Source: Lachnospiraceae bacterium
GTDB taxonomy: Bacteria; Bacillota; Clostridia; Lachnospirales; Lachnospiraceae
NCBI GenBank assembly: GCA_011959285.1
Contig: BLLW01000030.1
Location: 1 to 42,304 of the forward strand
Direction: 5' to 3'
DNA length: 42,304 nt
Made by a program: the position numbers and the translations under genes. How positions within the stretch are numbered: the stretch's first letter is position 1; every line of letters begins with the position of its first letter. Positions 32,730 to 40,551 of the stretch are shown piece by piece. Below the pieces are notes generated by a model that saw only the letters and a list, made by a program, of their open reading frames with translations, had not been told where the DNA came from and ran no database searches.

Positions 32730-33662
32730 ATGGACATACATTCTCTAAAGGAAAATGCCAGACACGGCACGGTCATTTTTCCCTTGGCATTATACGAATG
32801 GAGCGGCACCGAAGACTGGCGAGTATCTCTTCACTGGCATGAGGAGATGGAACTGGTTTATTTCAAAGAGGGGACCTTTCAGGCATGGCTGAACACCAAA
32901 GAATTTCTGATCAACTCCCCTGCCTTTATGTGCATTCATGCCGGTGAGCTCCATTCCCTGATTCTGAACGCAGGCAGCCTGGAAAGCGCCGTTGTCTTTA
33001 ATCTGAATATATTAAGTTTTGAACATTATGACGCCATCCAGGCAAAGTTGATCCGCCCTCTCATGGATGGTCGTCTTCGTCTGCCCGTTCTAATCGAACA
33101 TTCTGACCCTGTTTTTCCCGGTGTGAAAAGTTATTATGAAAAAATGGAAGATGCACTCAAGGAAATGAACGCCTGCAGCCCGGAGGACGAAATTGCCAAA
33201 AACTCCGCCTATCTGCAAATCAAACTGCTTCTCTTCGATATACTTGCCCTGCTCTATAAAAATAGCAGCCTTATACATGTGAAAAATATTTGCAATGAAA
33301 ATGAACATCAGATTGAAAATCTGAAAAAGGTTCTTTCCTATATCAATGATCGATACGCCTCTCCCATCTGCCTGGATGAACTGGCTTCGCTGGTCAATCT
33401 GAACACCCAATATTTTTGCAGATATTTTAAAGAGAACATAGGAAAGACCACCACAGAATACATCAACGAAGTCCGCATTGAGAAAGCTGCTGCCGCATTG
33501 CTCGAGACAGACGACAAAATTATTACCATTGCTCAGGATACAGGCTTTGACAACATCGGCTATTTCATCCGAAGATTCAGGCAGATAAAAGGCGTCACTC
33601 CTTCCGCGTATCGATCCGAATATCGAAAAGAATCAAAAAGTCAAAATAATGCAATAAATTAG
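32730..33662 (+). CDS. AraC-family regulator with cupin sensor domain
   Basis: A 310-residue regulator. Residues about 20-110 are a cupin-like ligand domain (SLHWHEEMELVYFKEG, CIHAGELHSLI), and residues about 205-305 are the double helix-turn-helix (LASLVNLNTQYFCRYFKENIGKTT, IAQDTGFDNIGYFIRRFRQIKGVTPSAY). Such regulators usually sense sugars and activate adjacent genes. It lies 74 bases before the glucosidase-acetyltransferase fusion gene, whose promoter has a poor -35 box, so it is the best candidate activator. It ends the TetR-oxidoreductase-AraC operon. Confidence 0.9.
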   Translation: MDIHSLKENARHGTVIFPLALYEWSGTEDWRVSLHWHEEMELVYFKEGTFQAWLNTKEFLINSPAFMCIHAGELHSLILNAGSLESAVVFNLNILSFEHYDAIQAKLIRPLMDGRLRLPVLIEHSDPVFPGVKSYYEKMEDALKEMNACSPEDEIAKNSAYLQIKLLLFDILALLYKNSSLIHVKNICNENEHQIENLKKVLSYINDRYASPICLDELASLVNLNTQYFCRYFKENIGKTTTEYINEVRIEKAAAALLETDDKIITIAQDTGFDNIGYFIRRFRQIKGVTPSAYRSEYRKESKSQNNAIN

Positions 33663-33680
33663 TGAATTTTAAGCAAGATT

Positions 33681-33730
33681 TCCTCCGTATGAGATAATAT
33701 AATGTCATTACAATCTCATGAAACGGAGGA
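33681..33730 (+). promoter_or_regulatory. Inverted repeat enclosing the -10 box and Shine-Dalgarno of the fusion gene
   Basis: The left arm TCCTCCGT-ATGAGAT (33681-33695) pairs with ATCTCAT (33713-33719) and ACGGAGGA (33723-33730), all 15 bases, with only a 3-base bulge (33720-33722). A perfect TATAAT (33698-33703) lies in the loop; no -35 box is evident. The right arm contains the ribosome binding site. Transcription from this -10 starts in the loop, so the dyad works as DNA for this promoter, but a transcript read through from the AraC gene would fold it and hide the Shine-Dalgarno. Confidence 0.65.
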
Positions 33731-33736
33731 TTTTTT

Positions 33737-36034
33737 ATGAAAAAGAAATGGTGGCATGACAAAGTTGCCTATCAAATTTACCCTAAAAGCTTTTGTGACA
33801 CAAACGGAGACGGCATTGGTGATTTAAAAGGGGTCATCGATAAGCTGGACTATCTAAAAGAGCTGGGCATCGACATCATATGGCTCTCTCCCATTTATCA
33901 GTCTCCCTTCGTAGATCAAGGCTACGATATCTCGGATTATTATAAAATCTCCGAGCAATTTGGAACCATGGAGGAATTTGACACCCTGCTTGCGGAAGCT
34001 AAAAAGAGAGACATGTATATCGTGATGGATCTGGTCATCAATCACTGTTCCGACCAGCATGTATGGTTTCAAAAGGCACTTCAGGATCCGGAAGGGGAAT
34101 ACGGCGATTACTTCTACTTCCGCAAAGGAAAAGAGGGCAATCCCCCCAGCAACTACCGCTCCTACTTCGGCGGCAGCGCCTGGGAAAAAGCGCCCGGCAC
34201 CGACTATTACTATTTCCACATGTTCGCGAAAGAGCAGCCGGATTTAAACTGGAACAACCCCAAACTTTTGAACGAATTATACACCATGATCAACTGGTGG
34301 CTTGAAAAGGGCGTTGCCGGCTTCCGCATCGACGCCATCATCAACATCAAGAAGGATCCCACCTTTGCCGATCTTACGCCGGACGGACCCGACGGGCTTG
34401 CAAGCGTATGGCACATGGTAGAAAAGGTCAATGGCGTAGGCGATTTACTGGAAAATTTAAAGAAAAACACCTTTGAAAAATATCAGGCGTTCACCGTGGC
34501 AGAAGTCTTCAATATGAAAAAGGATGAATTAGTTGAGTTCGTGGGCGAGAACGGGCACTTTTCCACCATGTTCGACTTCTCCGCTCATTCACTTTCTATG
34601 GGAGAGCACGGATGGTATGACAGTAAACCCATTCAATTTGATGACTTCAGAAATGCCCTGTTTCATTCCCAGTCCGAGTGTCTGGACGTGGGTTTCCTTG
34701 CCAATATCATTGAAAATCACGATGAACCAAGGGGCATCAGCCGTTTCCTGCCATCTTACGCGCAAAATGATGCCGGAACCAAAATGCTGGGCACCATAAG
34801 CGTATTGCTTCGAGGAATCCCCTTTTTATATCAAGGGCAGGAAATCGGCATGCGCAATTGCCCTATGGAGTCCATTGAAGACTATGATGACATCAGCACC
34901 CGTGGCGAGTATCAGATGGCGCTTGCCGCAGGTCTTTCCGCGGAAGAAGCACTGGAGGTCTGTTGCCGCAACAGCCGAGACAACGCTAGGACCCCCATGC
35001 AGTGGGATGCTTCTGAAAACGCAGGATTTACTACAGGACGCCCTTGGCTTAAAGTGAATCCTAACTATAAGACCATCAATGTAAAGTCGCAGCTTGAGGA
35101 TGCAGATTCTGTTCTCTCCTACTACAAAAAGCTCCTTTCGCTGCGAAAATCAAAAAATTATAAAGATGTGTTTACATATGGAACTTTTCTTCCTCTTTAC
35201 AAAGAGGAGGGGTATATCTTCGCTTATGAACGTAAGACAGACGATAAGACCGTTGCAGTCCTTGCCAACTTTGGAAAAAAAGAGAAAACTTTATATTTAA
35301 AGGACAGCTCTGCAAGTACCGTCCTTCTTAACAATCAGGATGAAGTTCAGATTCAGGACGACCAGATTACCTTAAAACCTTGTCAGGTTCTTGTAATCGA
35401 TCTTTTGGACATGGAAAAAAGAATGCTTGCCGGGCTTCCCTACAAGACCACCAAAGAACTATTTGCCAAGCAGGCAGTAAATAAAAAGAAGATCGCCCGC
35501 TTCAACCAGCTTGACCCCACCAACCTGGAGGAAATCGTTGCTTCCCTAAAAGAGATTTTAGGCAAAACCGGCAAAAATGTTTTTATCAATGCTCCTTTTC
35601 ATTGTGACTACGGAAGCAACATAGAAGTAGGTGAAAATTTCTTTGCCAATTACAACTTTACCGTCCTGGATGTAGGCAAAGTCATTATTGGGAAAAATGC
35701 CCAGATTGCACCGAATGTGTCCATCTACACCGCCGGACACCCGCTCCATCCTGAAGCCAGAAATTCCGGCTATGAGTACGGCATCTCCATCACCATAGGG
35801 GACAATGTGTGGATTGGCGGAAACACCGTAATCATGCCCGGTGTCAAAATCGGCAATAACGTAGTAATCGGCGCCGGAAGTGTTGTGACAAAGGATCTTC
35901 CCGACAATGTCATCGCCGTCGGCAATCCCTGCCACATCCTTCGTGAAATTACCGACGAAGATAAAGACTTTTATTACAAGAAGTGCGTTTTCGACGTACA
36001 AGACTACCTTGGCGACGGATATTCCTGGCTGTAA
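33737..36034 (+). CDS. GH13 alpha-glucosidase fused to maltose/galactoside O-acetyltransferase
   Basis: A 765-residue bifunctional protein. Residues 1-550 are a complete GH13 enzyme of the oligo-1,6-glucosidase/sucrose-isomerase type: GDLKGVIDKLDYLKELG, GFRIDAI with nucleophile D199, acid/base E256 in VAEVF, transition-state D329 in ENHDEPR, and an all-beta C domain. Residues 559-765 are a complete maltose/galactoside O-acetyltransferase: a Mac domain (559-620, MEKRMLAGLPYK) and left-handed beta-helix hexapeptide repeats (about 620-745) with catalytic H668 in TAGHPLHPEAR. The junction Met559 is exactly where a free acetyltransferase would start, so the fusion probably arose by loss of a stop codon. 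Both halves look active. It is regulated by the dyad at 33681-33730. Confidence 0.9.
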   Translation: MKKKWWHDKVAYQIYPKSFCDTNGDGIGDLKGVIDKLDYLKELGIDIIWLSPIYQSPFVDQGYDISDYYKISEQFGTMEEFDTLLAEAKKRDMYIVMDLVINHCSDQHVWFQKALQDPEGEYGDYFYFRKGKEGNPPSNYRSYFGGSAWEKAPGTDYYYFHMFAKEQPDLNWNNPKLLNELYTMINWWLEKGVAGFRIDAIINIKKDPTFADLTPDGPDGLASVWHMVEKVNGVGDLLENLKKNTFEKYQAFTVAEVFNMKKDELVEFVGENGHFSTMFDFSAHSLSMGEHGWYDSKPIQFDDFRNALFHSQSECLDVGFLANIIENHDEPRGISRFLPSYAQNDAGTKMLGTISVLLRGIPFLYQGQEIGMRNCPMESIEDYDDISTRGEYQMALAAGLSAEEALEVCCRNSRDNARTPMQWDASENAGFTTGRPWLKVNPNYKTINVKSQLEDADSVLSYYKKLLSLRKSKNYKDVFTYGTFLPLYKEEGYIFAYERKTDDKTVAVLANFGKKEKTLYLKDSSASTVLLNNQDEVQIQDDQITLKPCQVLVIDLLDMEKRMLAGLPYKTTKELFAKQAVNKKKIARFNQLDPTNLEEIVASLKEILGKTGKNVFINAPFHCDYGSNIEVGENFFANYNFTVLDVGKVIIGKNAQIAPNVSIYTAGHPLHPEARNSGYEYGISITIGDNVWIGGNTVIMPGVKIGNNVVIGAGSVVTKDLPDNVIAVGNPCHILREITDEDKDFYYKKCVFDVQDYLGDGYSWL

Positions 36035-36082
36035 CAAACGCTGAAGCTTATTGTAACAAACGCTGAAGCTTATTGTAACAAA
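36031..36082 (+). repeat. 22-bp tandem repeat starting at the fusion gene's stop codon
   Basis: The unit begins GTAACAAACGCTGAAGCTTA and ends TT (22 bp in total). It occurs twice without change (36031-36052 and 36053-36074) with a third partial copy, GTAACAAA, at 36075-36082. The first unit contains the stop codon. Confidence 0.9.
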
Positions 36083-36090
36083 ATTAATCA

Positions 36091-36130
36091 AAGTGCCGCA
36101 AAATCTTCCTCCATTTTGCGGCACTTCCCT
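36091..36130. terminator. Bidirectional terminator between the fusion gene and the HD gene
   Basis: A perfect 14-bp stem AAGTGCCGCAAAAT / ATTTTGCGGCACTT (36091-36104 and 36113-36126) with T-rich stretches on both sides, serving both convergent genes. Confidence 0.9.
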
Positions 36131-36131
36131 T

Positions 36132-36698
36132 TTATAAGACCTCGTCTAATTTTTTTCCCATCTTGTTTTCAAAATATCTTTTTATTTCTATATTTTTATC
36201 CCATTTATCCTGTGGATAAGAACCATACCTGCGCTTCACATCATTCATGCGGTCTTCGATCTTCATGACGCCTTCTGCCCCGCCCACACTGTCGCACAAT
36301 TGAATCAGCCTGTCGTAATCGTCGTATTCGATAGCAGCCAGTGCTTCTTCAACTTCTCTATACTCTTCCTGCGTAATATCGATGTTGCCGATATAAGATA
36401 CGATATCCTGCGTAGGAAAGGAATGGGTCAGGCAGATTCTTGCTGCCTCGTCATACCCTTTCTCCAGCATATAATGATAGCCATCGTAAATATGTCCCAT
36501 GTGCCTTATCCCGAATTTTCGTCCGATATCATGCAAAAGCCCTAATACATAAGCTTTTTCAGAATCCATCTCTGCACATGCCGATGCGATTTTCTCTGCA
36601 CACGCAGCAACGACCCTACTGTGGTCTCCCCATGGACCAGGGTTACACGGCTCCGCCTCCTTTAAAATTCTTTCTGCTTCTTCCCGTTTCGGTATCAT
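36132..36698 (-). CDS. HD-domain phosphohydrolase
   Basis: A 188-residue HD-superfamily protein: first His at H26 in WGDHSRVV, then the HD pair H56-D57 in GLLHDIGRKFG, later His residues in HMGHIYDGY, and D near residue 140 (IQLCDSVGG). The set is consistent with a metal-dependent phosphohydrolase acting on a nucleotide or phosphate ester. ATG at 36698 follows AAAGGAG. It is the last gene of a three-gene unit with the 66-residue gene (10 bases ahead) and the metallophosphoesterase (28 bases further). Confidence 0.88.
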   Translation of the reverse strand: MIPKREEAERILKEAEPCNPGPWGDHSRVVAACAEKIASACAEMDSEKAYVLGLLHDIGRKFGIRHMGHIYDGYHYMLEKGYDEAARICLTHSFPTQDIVSYIGNIDITQEEYREVEEALAAIEYDDYDRLIQLCDSVGGAEGVMKIEDRMNDVKRRYGSYPQDKWDKNIEIKRYFENKMGKKLDEVL

Positions 36699-36708
36699 AC
36701 TGTCTCCT

Positions 36709-36909
36709 TTACCTGCCCGCACTTCTGCCTTTCTCTTTTAAATGTTCCTTTACAATCTTATCTATGGTATCCCTTGAAAGAGGATAATGATATTCCCTTA
36801 TGATCCTATCCGTATCATATCCTAAATCCGCCAAATGCCTGATTGCTCCGCCATATGCAAAATCCTGCACAAAATTATGAAGCGCCTCATTAAAATATTG
36901 ATTTTCCAT
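36709..36909 (-). CDS. Small unknown protein in the HD-metallophosphoesterase operon
   Basis: A 66-residue soluble, mostly helical protein (MENQYFNEALHNFVQDFAY, ending HLKEKGRSAGR). I do not recognise it. Residues 22-60 resemble a helical turn-helix arrangement (LADLGYDTDRIIREYHYPLSRDTIDKI), so a small DNA- or RNA-binding protein is possible. It is squeezed between two real genes with tight spacing, which supports its being expressed. It has a purine-rich site (AAAGGATG) 12 bases before the start. Confidence 0.62.
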   Translation of the reverse strand: MENQYFNEALHNFVQDFAYGGAIRHLADLGYDTDRIIREYHYPLSRDTIDKIVKEHLKEKGRSAGR

Positions 36910-36937
36910 CTTCGTCCATCCTTTGCGCCTGTCCCGC

Positions 36938-37591
36938 TTACGATAGCAGTTCCTTTTCTACCTGCCGCGCTGCTATATTCTCCGCTCTCCTTCTATTGTC
37001 ACATACAATCCATTCGTCAAGCGTCAGCGGTTCATAGTCTGAATACTTACAAAAGCAGTTGATCATATTGCAGGGAATGTGCCGCTCAGTTCCCCTTGCA
37101 TCGGTAATGACGGTGTTCCGGGTCATCTCCTGAAACTGCTCCAGCAGCCTTTGATCCTGAGTATCATGCACATGACCATAAAGCATATAAGTCTTGGGCA
37201 TTCCCTGATCGTCCAGCCGATACTGCCCATTATAGCACATAATCGGATAGTGGCACAGCACCACTTTTCTTTTATTGTCATAAAGCTCTTCATATGACTT
37301 GACCCATCCAAAACGGCTCATGTCCAGTTCCTTTTTCCCAAGAAAACGGTCGTGATTGCCCTGGATCAGATACAGCCTTCCATTCAGACGCCCCAGCAGT
37401 GCATTCGTATCCTTGACGCTTCCCCATGACAAATCCCCGATAATGATCACGTCATCTCTGCTGCGCACCTTACCGTTCCACTTCGCCACCATATACTCAT
37501 TCATCTCTTCCACACTGCCAAATCCCCTGCAGTCCATACGATCGTTCATAGCCGCGTGAAAGAAGTGTAAATCCGCAATATAATATCTCAT
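36938..37591 (-). CDS. Calcineurin-like metallophosphoesterase
   Basis: A 217-residue phosphoesterase with the whole metal site: DLHFFH (D7, H9), GDLSWG near 52, GNHDR near 77, CHYP near 112 and GHVH near 137. The family is that of small cytoplasmic phosphoesterases often annotated as metallophosphatase or hydrolase; the substrate is unknown. ATG at 37591 follows AAAGGATGTGATGG. A possible promoter TTGTCA-15 bases-TATAAA lies just upstream. It leads the HD-domain operon, and two hydrolases acting on phosphate esters suggest a shared nucleotide or alarmone substrate. Confidence 0.9.
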   Translation of the reverse strand: MRYYIADLHFFHAAMNDRMDCRGFGSVEEMNEYMVAKWNGKVRSRDDVIIIGDLSWGSVKDTNALLGRLNGRLYLIQGNHDRFLGKKELDMSRFGWVKSYEELYDNKRKVVLCHYPIMCYNGQYRLDDQGMPKTYMLYGHVHDTQDQRLLEQFQEMTRNTVITDARGTERHIPCNMINCFCKYSDYEPLTLDEWIVCDNRRRAENIAARQVEKELLS

Positions 37592-37736
37592 ACCATCACA
37601 TCCTTTTGTTTCAGTTTATATGGTTTTCCTTCAGATGACAAGACCGGTTCCTCATTAGAGAATTTTTAGAGAATAATATGATATTCTTCTTTTAAAACAT
37701 TAAATCTATACGACTGTTTTCAAAAGAGGAAACATT

Positions 37737-38720
37737 ATGAAAAGATCACATACTCAAAACAAATCTCTGATACGCAAAAGAAAAAGGAGAAAGCGCATCC
37801 TCCAAAGAATAAGGCTCACCTTTCAACTCATCGCCACCTGCATTCTTTTTGGAATCGCGCTCTTTCTCGCAAAAGATCTTATTCGGCATTATGATACGCC
37901 CTCCGGAAGCACTTCTTCCAGCTCTTTATTTGCCTATGATTACACGGCAGATTACCACACAGACAGTCTTTCCGCCGCACCTGATGCTGTTTCCCAGGAT
38001 ATGGTTATTGTGGAAGCGCGAGGCTCCCTTACCAGCGCTGAACTGGAAGAGAAATTGGCAAAACTGGCATTGGAGAATAAAGAAATTGCAGAAATTTATG
38101 CAGACAAGGAGCTATACCCAGAAGAACTGCTGACCGCGCTTGCAAATAATCAGGAATTAATTCCCTTCGTAAAAGGCTACCTTTCTTCTGACGGCACCGT
38201 AAAAGGAGGAATCAGCCCGGAAGAAGAAGCCCAATCCTTCCCTTTATTCCTGCAATGGGATCAGCGCTGGGGCTATGCTCCTTATGGCGGGAGCTGCATC
38301 GGAACCGCCGGCTGCGGTCCTACCTGCCTGTCCATGGTAATTTTTGCCCTCACCCGGGACTTATCCGCCACGCCGGACGCCCTTGCCGCATACAGCATGA
38401 GCTCGGGATTTTATACGAAAGGCGCGGGTACCGACTGGTCCTTCATGACCTATGCCGCCTCTCAGTACGGACTCCGCGCCAAAGAATTGGGACTGGACGA
38501 AGATGCTATGAAGCAGTATCTGAACCAGGGACATCCGATTATCTGTGCCATGCGCGCCGGAGATTTTACCACCGGCGGGCACTTTATCGTTCTCTATGGC
38601 TATGATGAAAACGGCTTCCTGGTCAACGATCCCAACAGCGTGGAACGAAGCAGCAGGCACTGGGATTTTGATACCCTTCATTATCAGATTAAAAATTTGT
38701 GGGGGTATTCTTTATCATAA
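37737..38720 (+). CDS. Membrane-anchored C39-like cysteine peptidase
   Basis: A 327-residue protein: a very basic N-terminus, one membrane helix (about 28-47), a Ser/Thr and Glu-rich stretch, and a C39-like peptidase domain (about 160-325). The catalytic Cys193 is in GTAGCGPTCLSM, the His282 in GGHFIVLYG, followed by the Asp-bearing FLVNDPNS. This places it outside the membrane. Such proteins occur widely in clostridia and are thought to cut peptides or cell-wall linked substrates; no peptide export system is next to it. The start has AGAGGAAAC. Confidence 0.85.
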   Translation: MKRSHTQNKSLIRKRKRRKRILQRIRLTFQLIATCILFGIALFLAKDLIRHYDTPSGSTSSSSLFAYDYTADYHTDSLSAAPDAVSQDMVIVEARGSLTSAELEEKLAKLALENKEIAEIYADKELYPEELLTALANNQELIPFVKGYLSSDGTVKGGISPEEEAQSFPLFLQWDQRWGYAPYGGSCIGTAGCGPTCLSMVIFALTRDLSATPDALAAYSMSSGFYTKGAGTDWSFMTYAASQYGLRAKELGLDEDAMKQYLNQGHPIICAMRAGDFTTGGHFIVLYGYDENGFLVNDPNSVERSSRHWDFDTLHYQIKNLWGYSLS

Positions 38721-39020
38721 GAGCCTCACATTGGCGTCCTGTTCACCACCTTTGAGAACAGATAGATAAAGCTTTCCGTTCCCAGGCAATAACACCCATG
38801 CGGAACATAAGGCCCCACCCACAAAAAATCCCCTTTCCTTCTCCTTCAAGCACGTACAAAAAGGCTTCCATGCCCTTCTGCCGGCAAATTTTCTTACAGT
38901 TCCCTGCCCTTTTTTTGCCGTCACGATCAGCTGCACAAAATCTGCACCCAATTTTCTGGATGCAAAAAAATCTAAATATACACTCATATCTCTTTTGAAA
39001 TAATTGATCCAATCAATCAT
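38715..39020 (-). CDS. Hypothetical protein, uncertain
   Basis: A possible 101-residue gene converging with the C39 gene, 6 bases of overlap at the stop codons. It begins MIDWINYFKRDMSVYLDFF and ends GEQDANVRLL; codon use looks coding. No family recognised. The frame continues upstream to a TTG at 39071, but neither start has a good ribosome binding site. Nothing else is seen in the 386 bases between 38721 and 39106. It could also be a broken remnant. Confidence 0.38.
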   Translation of the reverse strand: MIDWINYFKRDMSVYLDFFASRKLGADFVQLIVTAKKGQGTVRKFAGRRAWKPFCTCLKEKERGFFVGGALCSAWVLLPGNGKLYLSVLKGGEQDANVRLL

Positions 39021-39106
39021 AGAATAGTTCGGATTATTCTCTTTATTACTAATGTCTCCCACAGCTCTCAATTTATCGCTCTATTCAACTCCCAATAAAC
39101 GGAAAT

Positions 39107-39952
39107 TTATCTATTTACGTTTCTTTTCCTGCAATAATAAACGACCATCACAAACGCAAAGGAAATTATCTGTGCAACCATGATCCTGACAATTTGCAAT
39201 TCGTCTGCGCCCTTTAATGAAACGACATGCAGCATATTTGTAGCAACGGTATTATTGAATAAATGGTCGCCAAGCCCTACCCATATATTTCCTGTGATGC
39301 GGTAAAGAAGCCCCCATTTGATTCCCATAATTCCGGCAAGGACAATATAACCGATAGCCATCAGAACCATTGCCGCAAATGACATTTCTCCATTCACATA
39401 GCTTCTGATCGGCATTACAATATGCCAGATACCAAATAAAAATGCTGCAATAAAATTCGCCTGCATAAATGGCTTTGTTTCAGAGAGCGTTTTAATAAAT
39501 AGACCGCGAAAAACACCTTCCTCCATCCATACATTGACAATATTGAATAGTATGCATAACAAAAAGAAAATGAAATCCGTATTTCTTATCTGCGAGCCAG
39601 TTAAAGAAAAACTGCTGATGTATATTTCCAAATGTGCAGGATTGCCTTGCAACGCTAAAATTGTTAATTCTAGCCCATATGAAATGGCAAAGCAAACGCT
39701 TCCCAATAACAAGCCTTTCAAAATACTGCCTGCAAAACCGTTTCCTTGAAATCCAATATCACTCCATATAAGATTTGAGCCTTTTAATATCACGGCTAAT
39801 ATAATAATCCCAACAACTTTGTGGAACACATTTTCTCCAATAGCTGTTTTGTCTGTTTCAATTAGAAAGTATTCCACAAACCTTGCAGACAAACAAAGCA
39901 TGAAGATTATCATGCATAAATTAGTTGGTTTGCATTTTATGTTTCTTTCCAT
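39107..39952 (-). CDS. CPBP-family intramembrane protease
   Basis: A 281-residue membrane protein with about eight helices. The CPBP/Abi motifs are present: EE-x3-R in MEEGVFRGLF (about residue 146), F-x3-H in FLFGIWH, and the third-motif His in WVGLGDHLFNN. Members process or modify membrane proteins, and several act in bacteriocin immunity. ATG at 39952 follows AGGTGG, 8 bases away; the frame opens 15 bases earlier. AT content is higher than in most of the window, as for the following genes up to the tRNA. Confidence 0.85.
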   Translation of the reverse strand: MERNIKCKPTNLCMIIFMLCLSARFVEYFLIETDKTAIGENVFHKVVGIIILAVILKGSNLIWSDIGFQGNGFAGSILKGLLLGSVCFAISYGLELTILALQGNPAHLEIYISSFSLTGSQIRNTDFIFFLLCILFNIVNVWMEEGVFRGLFIKTLSETKPFMQANFIAAFLFGIWHIVMPIRSYVNGEMSFAAMVLMAIGYIVLAGIMGIKWGLLYRITGNIWVGLGDHLFNNTVATNMLHVVSLKGADELQIVRIMVAQIISFAFVMVVYYCRKRNVNR

Positions 39953-40164
39953 ATATAGCCACCTCAATCAGCACCAGTTTCTTTTTCATATATTCGCATT
40001 TCATAAAAGCAGGCATTATATAATTTCATGTATTATTGAAAATACTTTTGCTCAAAAGGAATATACGAAATACTATTTTTTCCAATACCGTCTTTTACAT
40101 ATTTCATTTCATATACCATTATTTCCATACTGTAATCTTCCCCACAAATCACGATTTTAATTTT

Positions 40165-40533
40165 TCACTTTTGCTGTTTTAACTTTCGCCAAAGAATCAG
40201 CTTTATGATTATGGCTATTATCAAAGGGGCAATCGTATATATGCCATAATACAAAATACCTGTGTACCATGGTGCCGATTGCATAGCATATAACCCAGGA
40301 TGTGTCCTGTAATCCAGACATACATAGATTGCATGCCCTGCAAAAGCCCCAATCAATGAAATGATCAATATATTTAAAACTCCGTTCAGCTTTTGTATCT
40401 GTGGTTTCTTTCTTATCCGTTTCCTGTGGGAATCAGTCTCCACAGATACCGCATTCTCTTTTGATTCAGATGAGCAGGCGGTCATCCCCATCGCCAAAAC
40501 TATCATAAATATCAGAATGCATTTCCTTTTCAT
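40165..40533 (-). CDS. Lipoprotein-like N-terminus joined to a two-helix membrane domain
   Basis: A 122-residue protein. The first 20 residues are a lipoprotein signal with lipobox (MGMTACSS, Cys20). After a short basic stretch comes a domain with two membrane helices (LNILIISLIGAFAGHAIYVC and WYTGILYYGIYTIAPLIIAIIIKLIL), which resembles a free-standing two-helix protein known from many Firmicutes. The two parts do not normally occur together, so it may be a small fusion. 18 bases separate it from the 40552-41106 lipoprotein, and both are cotranscribed. Confidence 0.62.
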   Translation of the reverse strand: MKRKCILIFMIVLAMGMTACSSESKENAVSVETDSHRKRIRKKPQIQKLNGVLNILIISLIGAFAGHAIYVCLDYRTHPGLYAMQSAPWYTGILYYGIYTIAPLIIAIIIKLILWRKLKQQK

Positions 40534-40551
40534 AATCTTTCTCCTCTTTTT

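Noticed and set aside
35558-36124. 188-codon minus-strand frame opposite the acetyltransferase half of the fusion
   Set aside because: It is a shadow of the hexapeptide-repeat coding sequence, which has periodic Gly/Ile/Val codons; it also crosses the terminator and the tandem repeat.
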